A DNA stretch of 64,000 nucleotides from QPIN01 sp965224575 (GTDB lineage Bacteria; Pseudomonadota; Gammaproteobacteria; Methylococcales; Methylomonadaceae). The notes under the pieces were generated by a model, which worked only from the letters and a program-made list of their open reading frames with translations, searched no databases and was not told the DNA's origin. How positions within the stretch are numbered: the first letter of the stretch is position 1; the number at the start of each line of letters is the position of its first letter. Positions 35,125 to 43,978 of the stretch are shown here, in pieces. The stretch is from assembly GCA_965224575.1 (NCBI GenBank), contig CBDCZQ010000001.1, positions 62,001-126,000 of the forward strand, in the 5' to 3' direction. The position numbers and the translations under genes are program-made.

Positions 35125-36714
35125 AAAATACTGATACAGCTTGGCCTGGCTTGGTCGGTTGGTTAAGACTGGATATTCCTGAAGAACTTAGGGACAGACA
35201 TCCTACAAAAGGCATTATCTCAACCAACACAGAGGGTGGCTATATAGCAGAATGTGGGACATCTATGGCAGCACCAGCGAGTTGCTTTGATGTTACAGCA
35301 ATTTGTAGAAAAACACGGAATTGATCTAGCTGTTAATCCTCCACTGCCATCTACAATCAAAGCAATCCTGGTTCAAACTGCTGAGGATATGATTCATGAG
35401 AAAGCGTATCCAAGAGATGCAGTAAATCCCGATACAGGCACTCCGGTTTTATATTACGAAGGTCCAGATTTTGCCACTGGATATGGACTAGTAAATGCTA
35501 AAAAAGCTGTTGATTTAATTGAAAATTCAGCTAATAAGACACTTATTCGCGAATCTAAACTAGATGTCGATCAGAATGAGATTTATTCAGTTTATATCAC
35601 ATCGTCTATAGCTGAGCTAAAAATCACACTTGCCTGGGATGATGTTGAAGCATCTACATCTTTGGGTGATGAAAGAATATCTCGGTTAGTTAATGATCTT
35701 GATTTGGTATTGATAGACCCTAATGGAAGTCGGCATTTTCCTTGGACGTTAACGTCCCAATTTGATCCTGATGCAGATTGGAATCCACCTTTACCCGTTG
35801 CTGATTGTTCAGGTTCAGGTCCTAAATGCGGAGATCTTGATCCTATTGAATCTTCAGATGTTATTCCAGCATTTAAAGGAGAAGATCATCAAAATAATGT
35901 AGAACAAGTAGTGATAAAAAATCCGGCAATTGGAACATGGCAGGTTGTAGTTAAAGGATTTGATATTCAAAATGTAGAAAGTGATTTGCAGTCATATTCT
36001 CTTGTTGCCACTGAACCAATGGTTCAAAGCAAAATATTAAGCAATAGTTCTTGGAAATCATATGATAGTCTACAGCCAGGTTGGGAATCCCTTGGTTTTG
36101 ATGATTCAGACTGGCGAAATGCTTATGCTCCTTATCCTTTTCTCTCAAGCTATCCACCGGAACGCTGGATACCAAATACCGATGCTGTCTATATGTGGGA
36201 TTGGCCTGATGCTGGTGATCCAACAGGCAAAAATGGTCCTATAGAAACTTGGTATAGAAAAACGTTTAATATACCTGTAGATATTACTTATATTAAAAAT
36301 GCTATTGCTACAGTCGCTGCTGATGATGATTTTGATTTTTACGTCAATGGCACATTAGCTTATGCTGACTGGAATGGCGTGGTTTGGGGTGCTCCCTATA
36401 TAATCGATATAAAGCCTTACCTTATTGAAGGAGAGAATATTTTTGCAATGTATGCAAAAGATTCATATGGAATTTGGGGGTGGGCTTTGGTTGATGCCGC
36501 TATCGAAATCTCATTTCAACAGGGATTAAAAGGAGATCTGAATAAAGATGGTTGTGTTGATCGTACCGATTTATTACTACTTCTAAGAGAAATACGCAGC
36601 CCAGCTCCTTATGATTTATCATTTGATCTTAATGAAGATGGTGTTATCAATATAGCTGATGCACGTAAACTGGTGACTTTATTTAGTCAGCCTCGAGGAG
36701 TAGCTTGTCAATAA
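35125..36714 (+). pseudogene. Truncated, frameshifted subtilisin-like serine protease with dockerin tail
   Basis: What remains is the end of an S8 subtilase. GGYIAECGTSMAAPA contains the catalytic Ser motif. A one-base indel near 35280 then shifts to the frame VALMLQQFVEKHGID, which continues through PDFATGYGLVNAKKAV, a beta-sandwich (about 35560-36000), a galactose-binding-like domain (WYRKTFNIP…DFDFYVNGTLAYADWNG) and a dockerin-type pair of EF-hand loops (DLNKDGCVDRTDL, DLNEDGVINIADA). The Asp and His parts of the triad and the signal peptide are missing, cut at the IS boundary near 35124. It is therefore not a working protease unless the remainder lies elsewhere. Confidence 0.82.
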
Positions 36715-36729
36715 TCATCAGTTCTAGTG

Positions 36730-36770
36730 CGATTAATGGCGGACTGTTTTCCGCTATTAATCGTCATTTT
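36730..36770 (+). terminator. Terminator after subtilase remnant
   Basis: CGATTAATGGCGGA (36730-36743) pairs with TCCGCTATTAATCG (36750-36763) with one mismatch, followed by TCATTTTT. It lies 16 bases past the stop codon. Confidence 0.8.
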
Positions 36771-37063
36771 TACATCAAGAAAGTAAATTCAGATATGCAG
36801 TTCTTTTATTTTTTAGTTTATTCATTCATCAATTAATAGAGGTACCCTTTAATAATATTTTAAATTGTGTGTTCTTGTTTAGCGTAGCGTAGCCATATGA
36901 CTTTTTTTTCAGCAAGTTGTTTCAGAACCTAGCTCCCAATAATTAAAAGAGGCAAAAATTCCTCATTCCTAACAACACGAAGTATAAAAATGTATTGCAA
37001 TCTTTTAAACTAAAGAATATTATTAAACTCTAATATTATAATAATCAATTTAGGAGCTGCGTA
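36771..37063. other. AT-rich upstream region of multicopper oxidase
   Basis: No gene seen. The AT-rich stretch should hold the multicopper oxidase promoter. TTTAGGAG (37050-37057) is the ribosome site. No clear CueR-type palindrome was found. Confidence 0.4.
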
Positions 37064-38671
37064 ATGAATAACATAATAAATAATCAACGCCGAAATTTTT
37101 TGAAAACTACTGGTATTACTGCAGCTGCGGCAGTAAGTTATCCTTCATTACTTCGTGCTGCTAATTCTGGAGCTATTAATAAGGCTTCAGCTAACTTTCA
37201 TGCTGATGTTGAAATAGAACTAAGCATGGATGTTACTAAGGTTCAAATCTTTAAGGGCTCTAAAACTCGAGTCTGGAAAGTACAGGGTAAAGTATTGAAA
37301 GGGTCTCCATCTAGTGTAAATAATTTAACAGGAACTTACCTTGCGCCTACTCTACATTTTCAAAAAGGGCAAAAAGTCAGGATTTATTTAAAAAACAACC
37401 TTCCTGCCGAATCTATTCTTCATTGGCATGGACTTCATGTTCCATCAAAGATGGATGGTAATCCAATGTATGCGATTAATCATGGCGAAACCTACATTTA
37501 TGAATTTGAAATTCTTAATAGAGCAGGGACTTATTGGTATCATTCTCATGCGCATGGCGTGACTGCAAAACAAGTTTATTCTGGTATGGCCGGTTTTTTT
37601 ATTGTGAGTGATAAAGAAGAACAGGCTTTAAACTTACCTAAAGACCAATATGATTTACCATTAGTTATTCAAGACCGTAGTTTTGATTCTGATAATCAAC
37701 TTAAGTATAGCAATCATATGATGCAACGGATGCAGGGTTTTTTGGGTGATCAAATAATGATTAATGGTCAACCTGATTTTGTATTACCTGTTGAAAATAG
37801 GGCATATCGCTTACGTTTATTAAATGGTTCTAATTCAAGGATTTATAAACTGGCTTGGGATGACGGGTCTCCAGTTACTGTTATTGGAACGGATGGTGGT
37901 TTGTTAGAACGACCAGAAACAATGCCTTATGTTATGTTAGCTCCCGCACAAAGACGCGAATTGTGGGTGGATTTTAGTGATAAAGCTATAGGTACCGAGC
38001 TAACTATGCGAAGTATCCCATTTGAAGGTGCTTCTATGCATGGAGGAATGATGGGCGGCGGCATGATGGGGGGGCGTGGAGGAATGGGCATGGGAGGGAT
38101 GTCTGGAAATTCATTACCTGCAGGTGGAGACTATCCGGTATTGAAAGTAAAAATTGTTAAAAAGGCTAAAAGTAATGATTCCTTGCCTTCTCGTTTAACA
38201 TCAATAAAACCTCTTAAAGTAAAAGATGCTGCTAATTCTACCAACCCTAGGACAATTGCTTTATCAATGGGACGTATGTCTGCATTATTGAATGGTCGCT
38301 CTTATAAAATGAATGATGTTAGACCTGATGAAGTGATTCCTGTAAATACCTTACAACTAATGGAATTTGATAATAATGGTAGAGGTGGCGGCATGGGAAT
38401 GATGAATATGGCTATGCCACATCCTATGCACTTACATGGTGAGCAGTTTCAAATTATAAAACGAGAAATCAGTTCTGGTTCTGAAGACGCTTATGCTTCG
38501 GTATCAAAAGGGTTAGTCGATAATGGCTGGCATGATACGGCTCTTGTTATGTCAGGTGAAAAAGTAACTTTTCTAAAACCTTTTAATGATTTTAAAGGTA
38601 TGTTTATGTATCACTGCCACAATCTTGAACATGAGGATTTAGGTATGATGAGAGATTATTTAATTAAATAA
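37064..38671 (+). CDS. Tat-exported multicopper oxidase, CueO-like
   Basis: A 535-residue periplasmic oxidase. The twin-arginine signal is NQRRNFLKTTGIT. All four copper-ligand motifs are present: HWHGLH (120-125), HSHAHG (160-165), HPMHLHG (453-459) and HCHNLEHEDLGM (517 onward), the last carrying type 1 and type 3 ligands. A methionine/glycine-rich stretch at about 326-347 (MHGGMMGGGMMGG) resembles the Met-rich insert of CueO that binds Cu(I). It likely oxidises Cu(I) to the less toxic Cu(II). With the downstream genes it forms a probable copper-handling neighbourhood. Confidence 0.93.
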   Translation: MNNIINNQRRNFLKTTGITAAAAVSYPSLLRAANSGAINKASANFHADVEIELSMDVTKVQIFKGSKTRVWKVQGKVLKGSPSSVNNLTGTYLAPTLHFQKGQKVRIYLKNNLPAESILHWHGLHVPSKMDGNPMYAINHGETYIYEFEILNRAGTYWYHSHAHGVTAKQVYSGMAGFFIVSDKEEQALNLPKDQYDLPLVIQDRSFDSDNQLKYSNHMMQRMQGFLGDQIMINGQPDFVLPVENRAYRLRLLNGSNSRIYKLAWDDGSPVTVIGTDGGLLERPETMPYVMLAPAQRRELWVDFSDKAIGTELTMRSIPFEGASMHGGMMGGGMMGGRGGMGMGGMSGNSLPAGGDYPVLKVKIVKKAKSNDSLPSRLTSIKPLKVKDAANSTNPRTIALSMGRMSALLNGRSYKMNDVRPDEVIPVNTLQLMEFDNNGRGGGMGMMNMAMPHPMHLHGEQFQIIKREISSGSEDAYASVSKGLVDNGWHDTALVMSGEKVTFLKPFNDFKGMFMYHCHNLEHEDLGMMRDYLIK

Positions 38672-39001
38672 TCAGGCTATATAGACGTATCTTTAATTTG
38701 ATTTTTGTCGGTACGAACAAGAGAAATTCGCGTCCGTGACCCTATGAAATATACTATAATAAATTCTGTCCCAAGGGCTATGTGTGAGGGGCGTAATTAC
38801 AAAGTGAAGTAAAGGTAGATATTTGTAGGTTGGGCTGCCGTCACTTTGGTAACCCAACAAACGGTATATAAAATGTTAGGTTAACGATAGAGCTGTTAGC
38901 CTAACCTACGTGAGCGTTGGTGAATTGCTTCATAAAGAAATAAAGATAAATACTTCAGCACCCTTATCTAAGATAACCGAATAAAAAATGAGAAAACTTC
39001 T
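38672..39001. other. Gap with palindromic repeat
   Basis: The only structure is the GTAGGTTGGG repeat copy 2 (38825-38909). No gene is seen. The promoter of the lipoprotein gene probably lies in the final 90 bp. Confidence 0.5.
38825..38909. repeat. GTAGGTTGGG palindromic repeat, copy 2
   Basis: It starts GTAGGTTGGGCTGCCGTCAC and ends TTAGCCTAACCTAC. It is about 85 bp and homologous along its length to 9351-9437, with several substitutions, some of which change both arms. Confidence 0.85.
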
Positions 39002-39580
39002 ATGTTTTATTTAAAATATAAACTAAATAATTCATTACTACGCCTAAGTTTTATTGGCATACTTGTTAGCCTTCTTTTGGGATGTTCTCGATCTACACAT
39101 TCGGTAAAGCCGAGTTCAGAACCTCCCCCTCCTTTACCGTCAACGGAAATTTACTTTTATCCTGAAAAGGGACAAAGCAAGTCACTTCAACAAAGAGACC
39201 GCTACGAATGTTATCGATGGGCAGTAAAAAAATCAGGCTTTGACCCTAACCAAGCACAATTAGCACCTCATCAGCGCTTTGAGGTAAAAGCCTCGCCGCG
39301 GCCTGGTACTGGTGTAATTGTTGGTGCCGCTACCGGAGCTGTTATTGGTTCAATCAGTGCCCATCCACGACGAAGTGCTGAAGGATTAGTATTTGGTGCA
39401 GTTGCTGGAGCGTTGGTGGGAGCTGCAACTGATATTGCTCGGCACGACCGAGCTACTCGAATACAACGCCAATATGATGAAAATGATGCTAATCGCTATG
39501 TACGACTGGAAATGCAATCACGGAATTATCGCCGTGCAATGTCAGCCTGTTTGGAAGGACGAGGCTATAGTGTTCAATGA
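39002..39580 (+). CDS. Lipoprotein with glycine-zipper segment and C-terminal ACLEGRGYSV motif
   Basis: A 192-residue exported protein. LVSLLLGC is a lipobox with the lipidated Cys near residue 28. The middle (GVIVGAATGAVIGSI…GLVFGAVAGALVGAATD) is a glycine-zipper membrane-associating segment. Flanking it are RYECYRWAVKKSGFDP and YRRAMSACLEGRGYSV, which recur in the next gene's product. Glycine-zipper lipoproteins usually sit in the outer membrane. The exact role is unknown. Its place after the multicopper oxidase hints at envelope copper stress, but that is context only. Confidence 0.8.
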   Translation: MFYLKYKLNNSLLRLSFIGILVSLLLGCSRSTHSVKPSSEPPPPLPSTEIYFYPEKGQSKSLQQRDRYECYRWAVKKSGFDPNQAQLAPHQRFEVKASPRPGTGVIVGAATGAVIGSISAHPRRSAEGLVFGAVAGALVGAATDIARHDRATRIQRQYDENDANRYVRLEMQSRNYRRAMSACLEGRGYSVQ

Positions 39581-39667
39581 ATTAAGGATGAGAGTACAAT
39601 TAATATTAAGGGTTTGTAGCTTGCTACCCTTGAAATACTAACTCTCCCGATGAATTAGGATAATAAA

Positions 39668-40402
39668 ATGAAAACAAAGCTATTAACCAGCTTAGCTCTA
39701 TTATTGATTGTATTATTAAGTACTACTTCTGTTTATGCTGATCGTGGTGAGCGAATATTTGGGCGTTCAGGTGTAGATTTAAGGCACCGTAGTTCAAAAC
39801 CAAATAGAAAACCAAATCAAAGAAAACCAAATCAAAAACATTTTAGATTCGATACTCGCTATCGACATGATCGGCAGTATCCACGGAGAGGATATATGAC
39901 GAATCGTCTGCCTTTTAGAAGGCCTCCCATCCGTTATCGGAATCATGATTATTTTTTTCAGCGGGGTATTTGGTATCGTCCCTCAGGTTCTCGTTTTACA
40001 GTGGTTGTTCCACCCATTGGTATAGTTGTAGCTAATTTACCCTCATTTTATACCACTCTTTGGGTCGGTAATATCCCTTATTATTATGCGAATGATATTT
40101 ACTATACTTGGCAGGCTAGTCGAAATGGTTATGTTGTCACAGAACCACCCAGAAACCTTGTTGAGGAAGAAGAGCCGCCTCTTATGGCTGATGAATTATT
40201 TATTTATCCTAAAAATGGTCAAAATGAGAGACAACAAGCTGATGATCGTTATGGCTGTCATCGCTGGAGCGTTAGCCAAACAGATTATGATCCAACATTT
40301 CCTGCAGAAAATATTTCAGTCAGCAATCTAAGTCGTAAAAGAGAAGATTATCAACGTGCGATGAGAGCTTGTTTGGAAGGACGTGGTTACAGTGTACGAT
40401 AA
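39668..40402 (+). CDS. Exported DUF6515-like protein sharing the ACLEGRGYSV tail
   Basis: A 244-residue protein with a signal peptide ending near SVYA. Basic, Arg/Pro-rich residues 30-90 are followed by a core of the kind found in DUF6515-type proteins (YFFQRGIWYRPSGSRFTVVV, VGNIPYYYANDIYYTW). The C-terminus (YPKNGQNERQQADDRYGCHR … YQRAMRACLEGRGYSVR) repeats the flanking motif of the preceding lipoprotein without its glycine zipper. Function unknown. It probably forms an operon with the lipoprotein and the next gene (16-bp gap). Confidence 0.75.
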   Translation: MKTKLLTSLALLLIVLLSTTSVYADRGERIFGRSGVDLRHRSSKPNRKPNQRKPNQKHFRFDTRYRHDRQYPRRGYMTNRLPFRRPPIRYRNHDYFFQRGIWYRPSGSRFTVVVPPIGIVVANLPSFYTTLWVGNIPYYYANDIYYTWQASRNGYVVTEPPRNLVEEEEPPLMADELFIYPKNGQNERQQADDRYGCHRWSVSQTDYDPTFPAENISVSNLSRKREDYQRAMRACLEGRGYSVR

Positions 40403-40417
40403 GGCAATTGGAAAAAA

Positions 40418-40933
40418 ATGAAATTTTATCTTGTACTATTTAGTTTTCTAACTATCACTAATACTCTCCCTGTTGTAGCTGTTGAACAGGCGACTAATGA
40501 CAGGCTTGATGAAGTTGAGCGTCTTGGCGAGCATGTTATGCCTTTTGACTTAAACCAGACCTTACATGTTTTTTCCAAAACTGAGCAAGGTGGGGTGCAG
40601 CAAGTCATATCAAAACTTCCTTCGGATACGAAACAGATTACATTAATTCGTGATCATCTGAAAGAGATTACTACTAAATTTAAAAAAGGTGACTTTACCG
40701 ATCCTACCAAAGTCCATGGAAAAAACATGCCTGGGTTAAACGAATTAAAAAATGCAGAATCAGGTTCAATTGTTATTCAATATCGCGAATTAACTAATGG
40801 TGCAGAGATTACTTATTCAACAAAAATTCCAACATTGATTAGTGCAATTCATCAATGGTTTGATGCACAACTTAGTGATCATGCTCGACACGCAACGGGT
40901 AAACACCCTCATCATATGATGCATAATCAGTAA
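40418..40933 (+). CDS. Conserved small periplasmic protein (often misnamed aspartate carbamoyltransferase)
   Basis: A 171-residue protein with a signal peptide (residues about 1-21). The core (MPFDLNQTLHVF, GGVQQVISKLPSD, FKKGDFTDP, HGKNMPGLNELK, YRELTNGAEITYST, ALIHQWFDAQLSDH-like tail) matches a conserved secreted family that databases often mislabel as aspartate carbamoyltransferase. It has no carbamoyl-phosphate site. A His/Met-rich tail (HARHATGKHPHHMMHNQ) could bind copper. Close spacing to the previous gene suggests co-transcription. Confidence 0.72.
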   Translation: MKFYLVLFSFLTITNTLPVVAVEQATNDRLDEVERLGEHVMPFDLNQTLHVFSKTEQGGVQQVISKLPSDTKQITLIRDHLKEITTKFKKGDFTDPTKVHGKNMPGLNELKNAESGSIVIQYRELTNGAEITYSTKIPTLISAIHQWFDAQLSDHARHATGKHPHHMMHNQ

Positions 40934-40956
40934 TTTCTAGAATTTTCTTTTTAAAG

Positions 40957-41120
40957 TTAAGGAACCTCTGATTAAGTTGATTAGAATTTAGCGCAGAAAA
41001 AACTGTCGCTATTTTTCACGAAGTGAGACGTAATAGTCACTCTATTGCACCGGTCTTCGTGGAAAATATCGGCAGTTTTAGCAAGCTAAAAATAATTGGA
41101 CTTGATCAGAGGTTCCTTAA
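40957..41120. repeat. MITE-like element, TTAA-bounded, copy 2
   Basis: About 164 bp, highly similar over its whole length to 10941-11105. Terminal inverted repeats AAGGAACCTCTGATTAAGT and ACTTGATCAGAGGTTCCTT differ by one base from perfect complementarity. The TTAA tetramer at each end may be the target duplication. This copy has the better-preserved ends. Confidence 0.9.
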
Positions 41121-41518
41121 TAAACAAAGTAAGAATATTTTATTTTTTATTACTATTGACGGAGGATGAGGAAAGTTGAATGCTAAAATATTCAAAAACA
41201 GGATCAGATAAAGTTTAACAATAGGTTCGCCATTACGCTCTAATATTGCTAGTAAGCAATTAACATAATCGATAGTTGATATACCTATCAATACAATGCT
41301 GTACGATTATTATCAACAAAACTTATAGTTTATAAATTATAAACTAATGTCTGCAATAAAAAATACTTTTTCTAAGGTAAACTAACTTTCTTTGTGAAAT
41401 TAGATCGCTGAGTATCTGGCAAGTTCTGAATATTGTCCTCCCCCTTTTTTTTTAAAAACTACCTATTTCACAAAAAAAATTATAAAAAATATATCCTTAT
41501 TAGCAGAAGAGAATAAAA
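41121..41518. other. AT-rich gap before DUF1264-like gene
   Basis: No supported gene. AT-rich DNA, presumably the promoter region for the DUF1264-like gene; AGAAGA lies before its ATG. Confidence 0.4.
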
Positions 41519-42099
41519 ATGAAACTAAAGATATTAATTGCAAGTATTGCTTTACCTTTAATGATTGGCTCTGCAAATGCTGAAGCTGAAAAAAAACAAC
41601 CTCAGTAAATGCACCAAGACAATATAATAAAGTCTTTAATCCGCGCCAAAAAGAATACCCAAATCATTTAGGTTTTAATGACTTACATATCCAGGCCATT
41701 AGACATCTTGTTCCTGATTCAAATGATGTAAATGACCCAAAACTACAAACAATCGTTCACCATCATTGCAAAGCATATGCTGACTCAACTTTCCTTTGCT
41801 TAATGTTCCATTCTGGTATGAAGGATCAGGATAAACCCATTGGTTTTGAATATATTATTACGACTGCCCAGTTTAATAAACTTCCAAAAGAAGAAAAAAA
41901 ATACTGGCATTATCATAAAGAAGAAGTACCAAGAGCACATGCAACCTTTCCAGATTTGACTGCGGATGAAGCAGCTAAAATATTGCCTGATATTAATGAA
42001 ACTTATGGCAAAGTGGTTTACTTTCAACAGCCTCATCATGAGTTTTCATTAGGTGAACCTTATGTCGTGATTGTTCAAGATATGCCTGAGCAAGATTAA
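41519..42099 (+). pseudogene. Exported DUF1264-like protein, frameshifted in an A8 run
   Basis: ATG 41519 opens a signal peptide (MKLKILIASIALPLMIGSAN ending near A-E-A-E) but stops at TAA 41606 after 29 codons. The mature protein continues in the -1 frame: SVNAPRQYNKVFNP, LHIQAIRHLVPDSNDVND, TIVHHHCKAYADSTFLCLMF, then a HYHKEEVPRAHATFPDL region ending MPEQD at 42099. This is the DUF1264 pattern of small secreted proteins. The break lies at A-run 41589-41596 (eight A). One more A joins the frames into about 193 residues. Slippage during transcription, a real mutation or sequencing error are all possible. Confidence 0.8.
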
Positions 42100-42111
42100 A
42101 GTTAAATCATG

Positions 42112-42150
42112 TTGGTTGGGTTGCCAAAAAGACGGCCGCCCAACCAAACC
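42112..42150. repeat. Short derivative of the GTTGGG repeat family
   Basis: GGTTGGGTTGCC, a short AAAAAGAC spacer and GGCCGCCCAACC form a hairpin related to the longer GTAGGTTGGG family. It lies just after the DUF1264-like gene. Confidence 0.65.
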
Positions 42151-42175
42151 AAACCAAACCAAACCAAACCAAACC
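42146..42175. repeat. Pentanucleotide tandem repeat (AAACC)6
   Basis: Six exact AAACC copies at the right edge of the GTTGGG-type hairpin, between the convergent DUF1264-like gene and cysN. The array may have grown by slippage from the repeat's CCAACC end. Confidence 0.9.
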
Positions 42176-42184
42176 TTAGATAAA

Positions 42185-43819
42185 CTAATAAATAATTTTT
42201 TGTTGTTTCAGTTCGCTATAAATATCTTCAACTGATTGTCTCTCACAATCAAATGATACATTAGTTAATTCAGTTTGCTTGCCAAGAGAAATACAAATTA
42301 AGCCCGCATTCTTTATAGCTAAAATTAACCCATCAATATCTGCGACTTGATCTTCAAGAACCGTTGCGGCATGCCCTGTATCAAATAATTTTCGTTCCAA
42401 TTTATACGCAATTTCTTGGCTTGTAGAACCCACTAAATTAATGGCTGATGCTTTTTGGCTAAACCTGGCTGCTCTTTCGTCTTCAGAAACATTCGCTAAA
42501 TCTTCATTTCCAGCTTCACCAGTAATCATACCCGCACCCACTGTCACGTTGCTTAAACGGTCGATTATGATAAAAGCCCCTGTGCTTTTATTTAGTTTAT
42601 AGGGATCAAATACAACGGGGGCATTAACTGAAATAGTACATGATGCAATTTCATTTAATTGTAAATTATCTGCATCATGATGCTCTAATGTATTAACATC
42701 AATTCTGTAATTAATTGAAGAAATTGAGCCAGAAACACTGCGAGTTGCCAGTTTGATAATATATTGACGAGCAGGAGACATAACTTGTTCTGACATCCAA
42801 ACTATTGATGCATTAAATTTATCCGTAACTATGGCTGATAAAGAACCTGAACCAACAATCATATCACCACGGCTAATATCTATTTCATCCTCCATTGTTA
42901 ATGTGACAGCCATAGGTGGAAAGGCTTTTTCTAAATCACCTTCATAGGTCACAATAGATTTTATTTTGCTTGTTTTACCAGAAGGTAATACGCTGATTTG
43001 ATCGCCTTTATTAAAGATACCTGAGGCGACTGTTCCACAAAATCCACGAAAATCAAGGTTTGGTCGGTTAACATATTGGACAGGAAAACGTGCATCTTCA
43101 AAATTATGATCATGAACTATGCTAATCGTATTTAACAGATCCATCATCGCCTTTCCTGTATACCAAGGCATATTTTTACTTGGGTTAACGACATTATCTC
43201 CGTCTAAAGCAGACATGGGAATAAAGTGAATGTCGTCCAAATCAATTTTTGAAGTAAAGTCTAAATAATCTTGTTTAATTTTATCGAAAGTGTCCTCGCT
43301 ATATTCCACTAAATCCATTTTATTTACTGCAACAATAATATGTTTAATACCCAATAATGAAGCAATAAAACTATGCCTTTTAGTTTGTGTTTGCACACCA
43401 TAACGTGCATCAATCAAAATCACAGCAAGATCACAAGTTGATGCGCCCGTTGCCATGTTGCGTGTGTATTGTTCATGGCCAGGGGTGTCGGCAATAATGA
43501 ACTTACGTGTTGAGGTAGAAAAGTAGCGGTAGGCAACATCAATGGTAATTCCCTGTTCACGTTCTGCTTGTAAACCATCCACTAACAAAGCTAAATCAAT
43601 TTTACCTGCACCGGTAGTGCCAGATTTTACGCTATCTGATTTAACAGCGCTTAACTGGTCTTCATAAATCATTTTTGAGTCGTATAACAAACGACCAATT
43701 AGGGTACTTTTACCATCATCCACATTTCCACAAGTTAAAAAACGTAATAGCTCCTTACGTTCATGTTCAGCTAAATATTCATTAATGTCTGTACTGATTA
43801 AATCAGATTGGTGGGACAT
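42185..43819 (-). CDS. cysN: Sulfate adenylyltransferase subunit 1 (GTPase)
   Basis: A 544-residue CysN. The G-domain motifs GNVDDGKST, DTPGHEQY and NKMD are all present, followed by EF-Tu-like beta-barrels. GTP hydrolysis drives formation of adenosine-5'-phosphosulfate from sulfate and ATP by CysD. It lacks a fused APS kinase (CysC) domain; a separate cysC would be needed for PAPS. It follows cysD on the same strand after 159 bp that contains a palindromic repeat. Confidence 0.95.
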   Translation of the reverse strand: MSHQSDLISTDINEYLAEHERKELLRFLTCGNVDDGKSTLIGRLLYDSKMIYEDQLSAVKSDSVKSGTTGAGKIDLALLVDGLQAEREQGITIDVAYRYFSTSTRKFIIADTPGHEQYTRNMATGASTCDLAVILIDARYGVQTQTKRHSFIASLLGIKHIIVAVNKMDLVEYSEDTFDKIKQDYLDFTSKIDLDDIHFIPMSALDGDNVVNPSKNMPWYTGKAMMDLLNTISIVHDHNFEDARFPVQYVNRPNLDFRGFCGTVASGIFNKGDQISVLPSGKTSKIKSIVTYEGDLEKAFPPMAVTLTMEDEIDISRGDMIVGSGSLSAIVTDKFNASIVWMSEQVMSPARQYIIKLATRSVSGSISSINYRIDVNTLEHHDADNLQLNEIASCTISVNAPVVFDPYKLNKSTGAFIIIDRLSNVTVGAGMITGEAGNEDLANVSEDERAARFSQKASAINLVGSTSQEIAYKLERKLFDTGHAATVLEDQVADIDGLILAIKNAGLICISLGKQTELTNVSFDCERQSVEDIYSELKQQKIIY

Positions 43820-43923
43820 GGGAGATCCTTTAAAAATTTTTGGTGGTAGATGAAAGTAGCTTTTAGGCTAACATATTAACTATGGTGCATTGTGCCGCTA
43901 ATATAGCTTACTCTTTCACCTTC

Positions 43924-43960
43924 TTGTTGGGTTGTCAAAAAGACGACAGCCCAACCTACA
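43924..43960. repeat. GTTGGG hairpin repeat between cysD and cysN
   Basis: GTTGGGTTGTC and GACAGCCCAAC pair around a short A-rich loop. It belongs to the same family as 42112-42150 and 9351-9437. Between co-directional cysD and cysN it could act as a processing or attenuation hairpin. Confidence 0.7.
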
Positions 43961-43978
43961 ATAATAGTGGGTGTGCTT

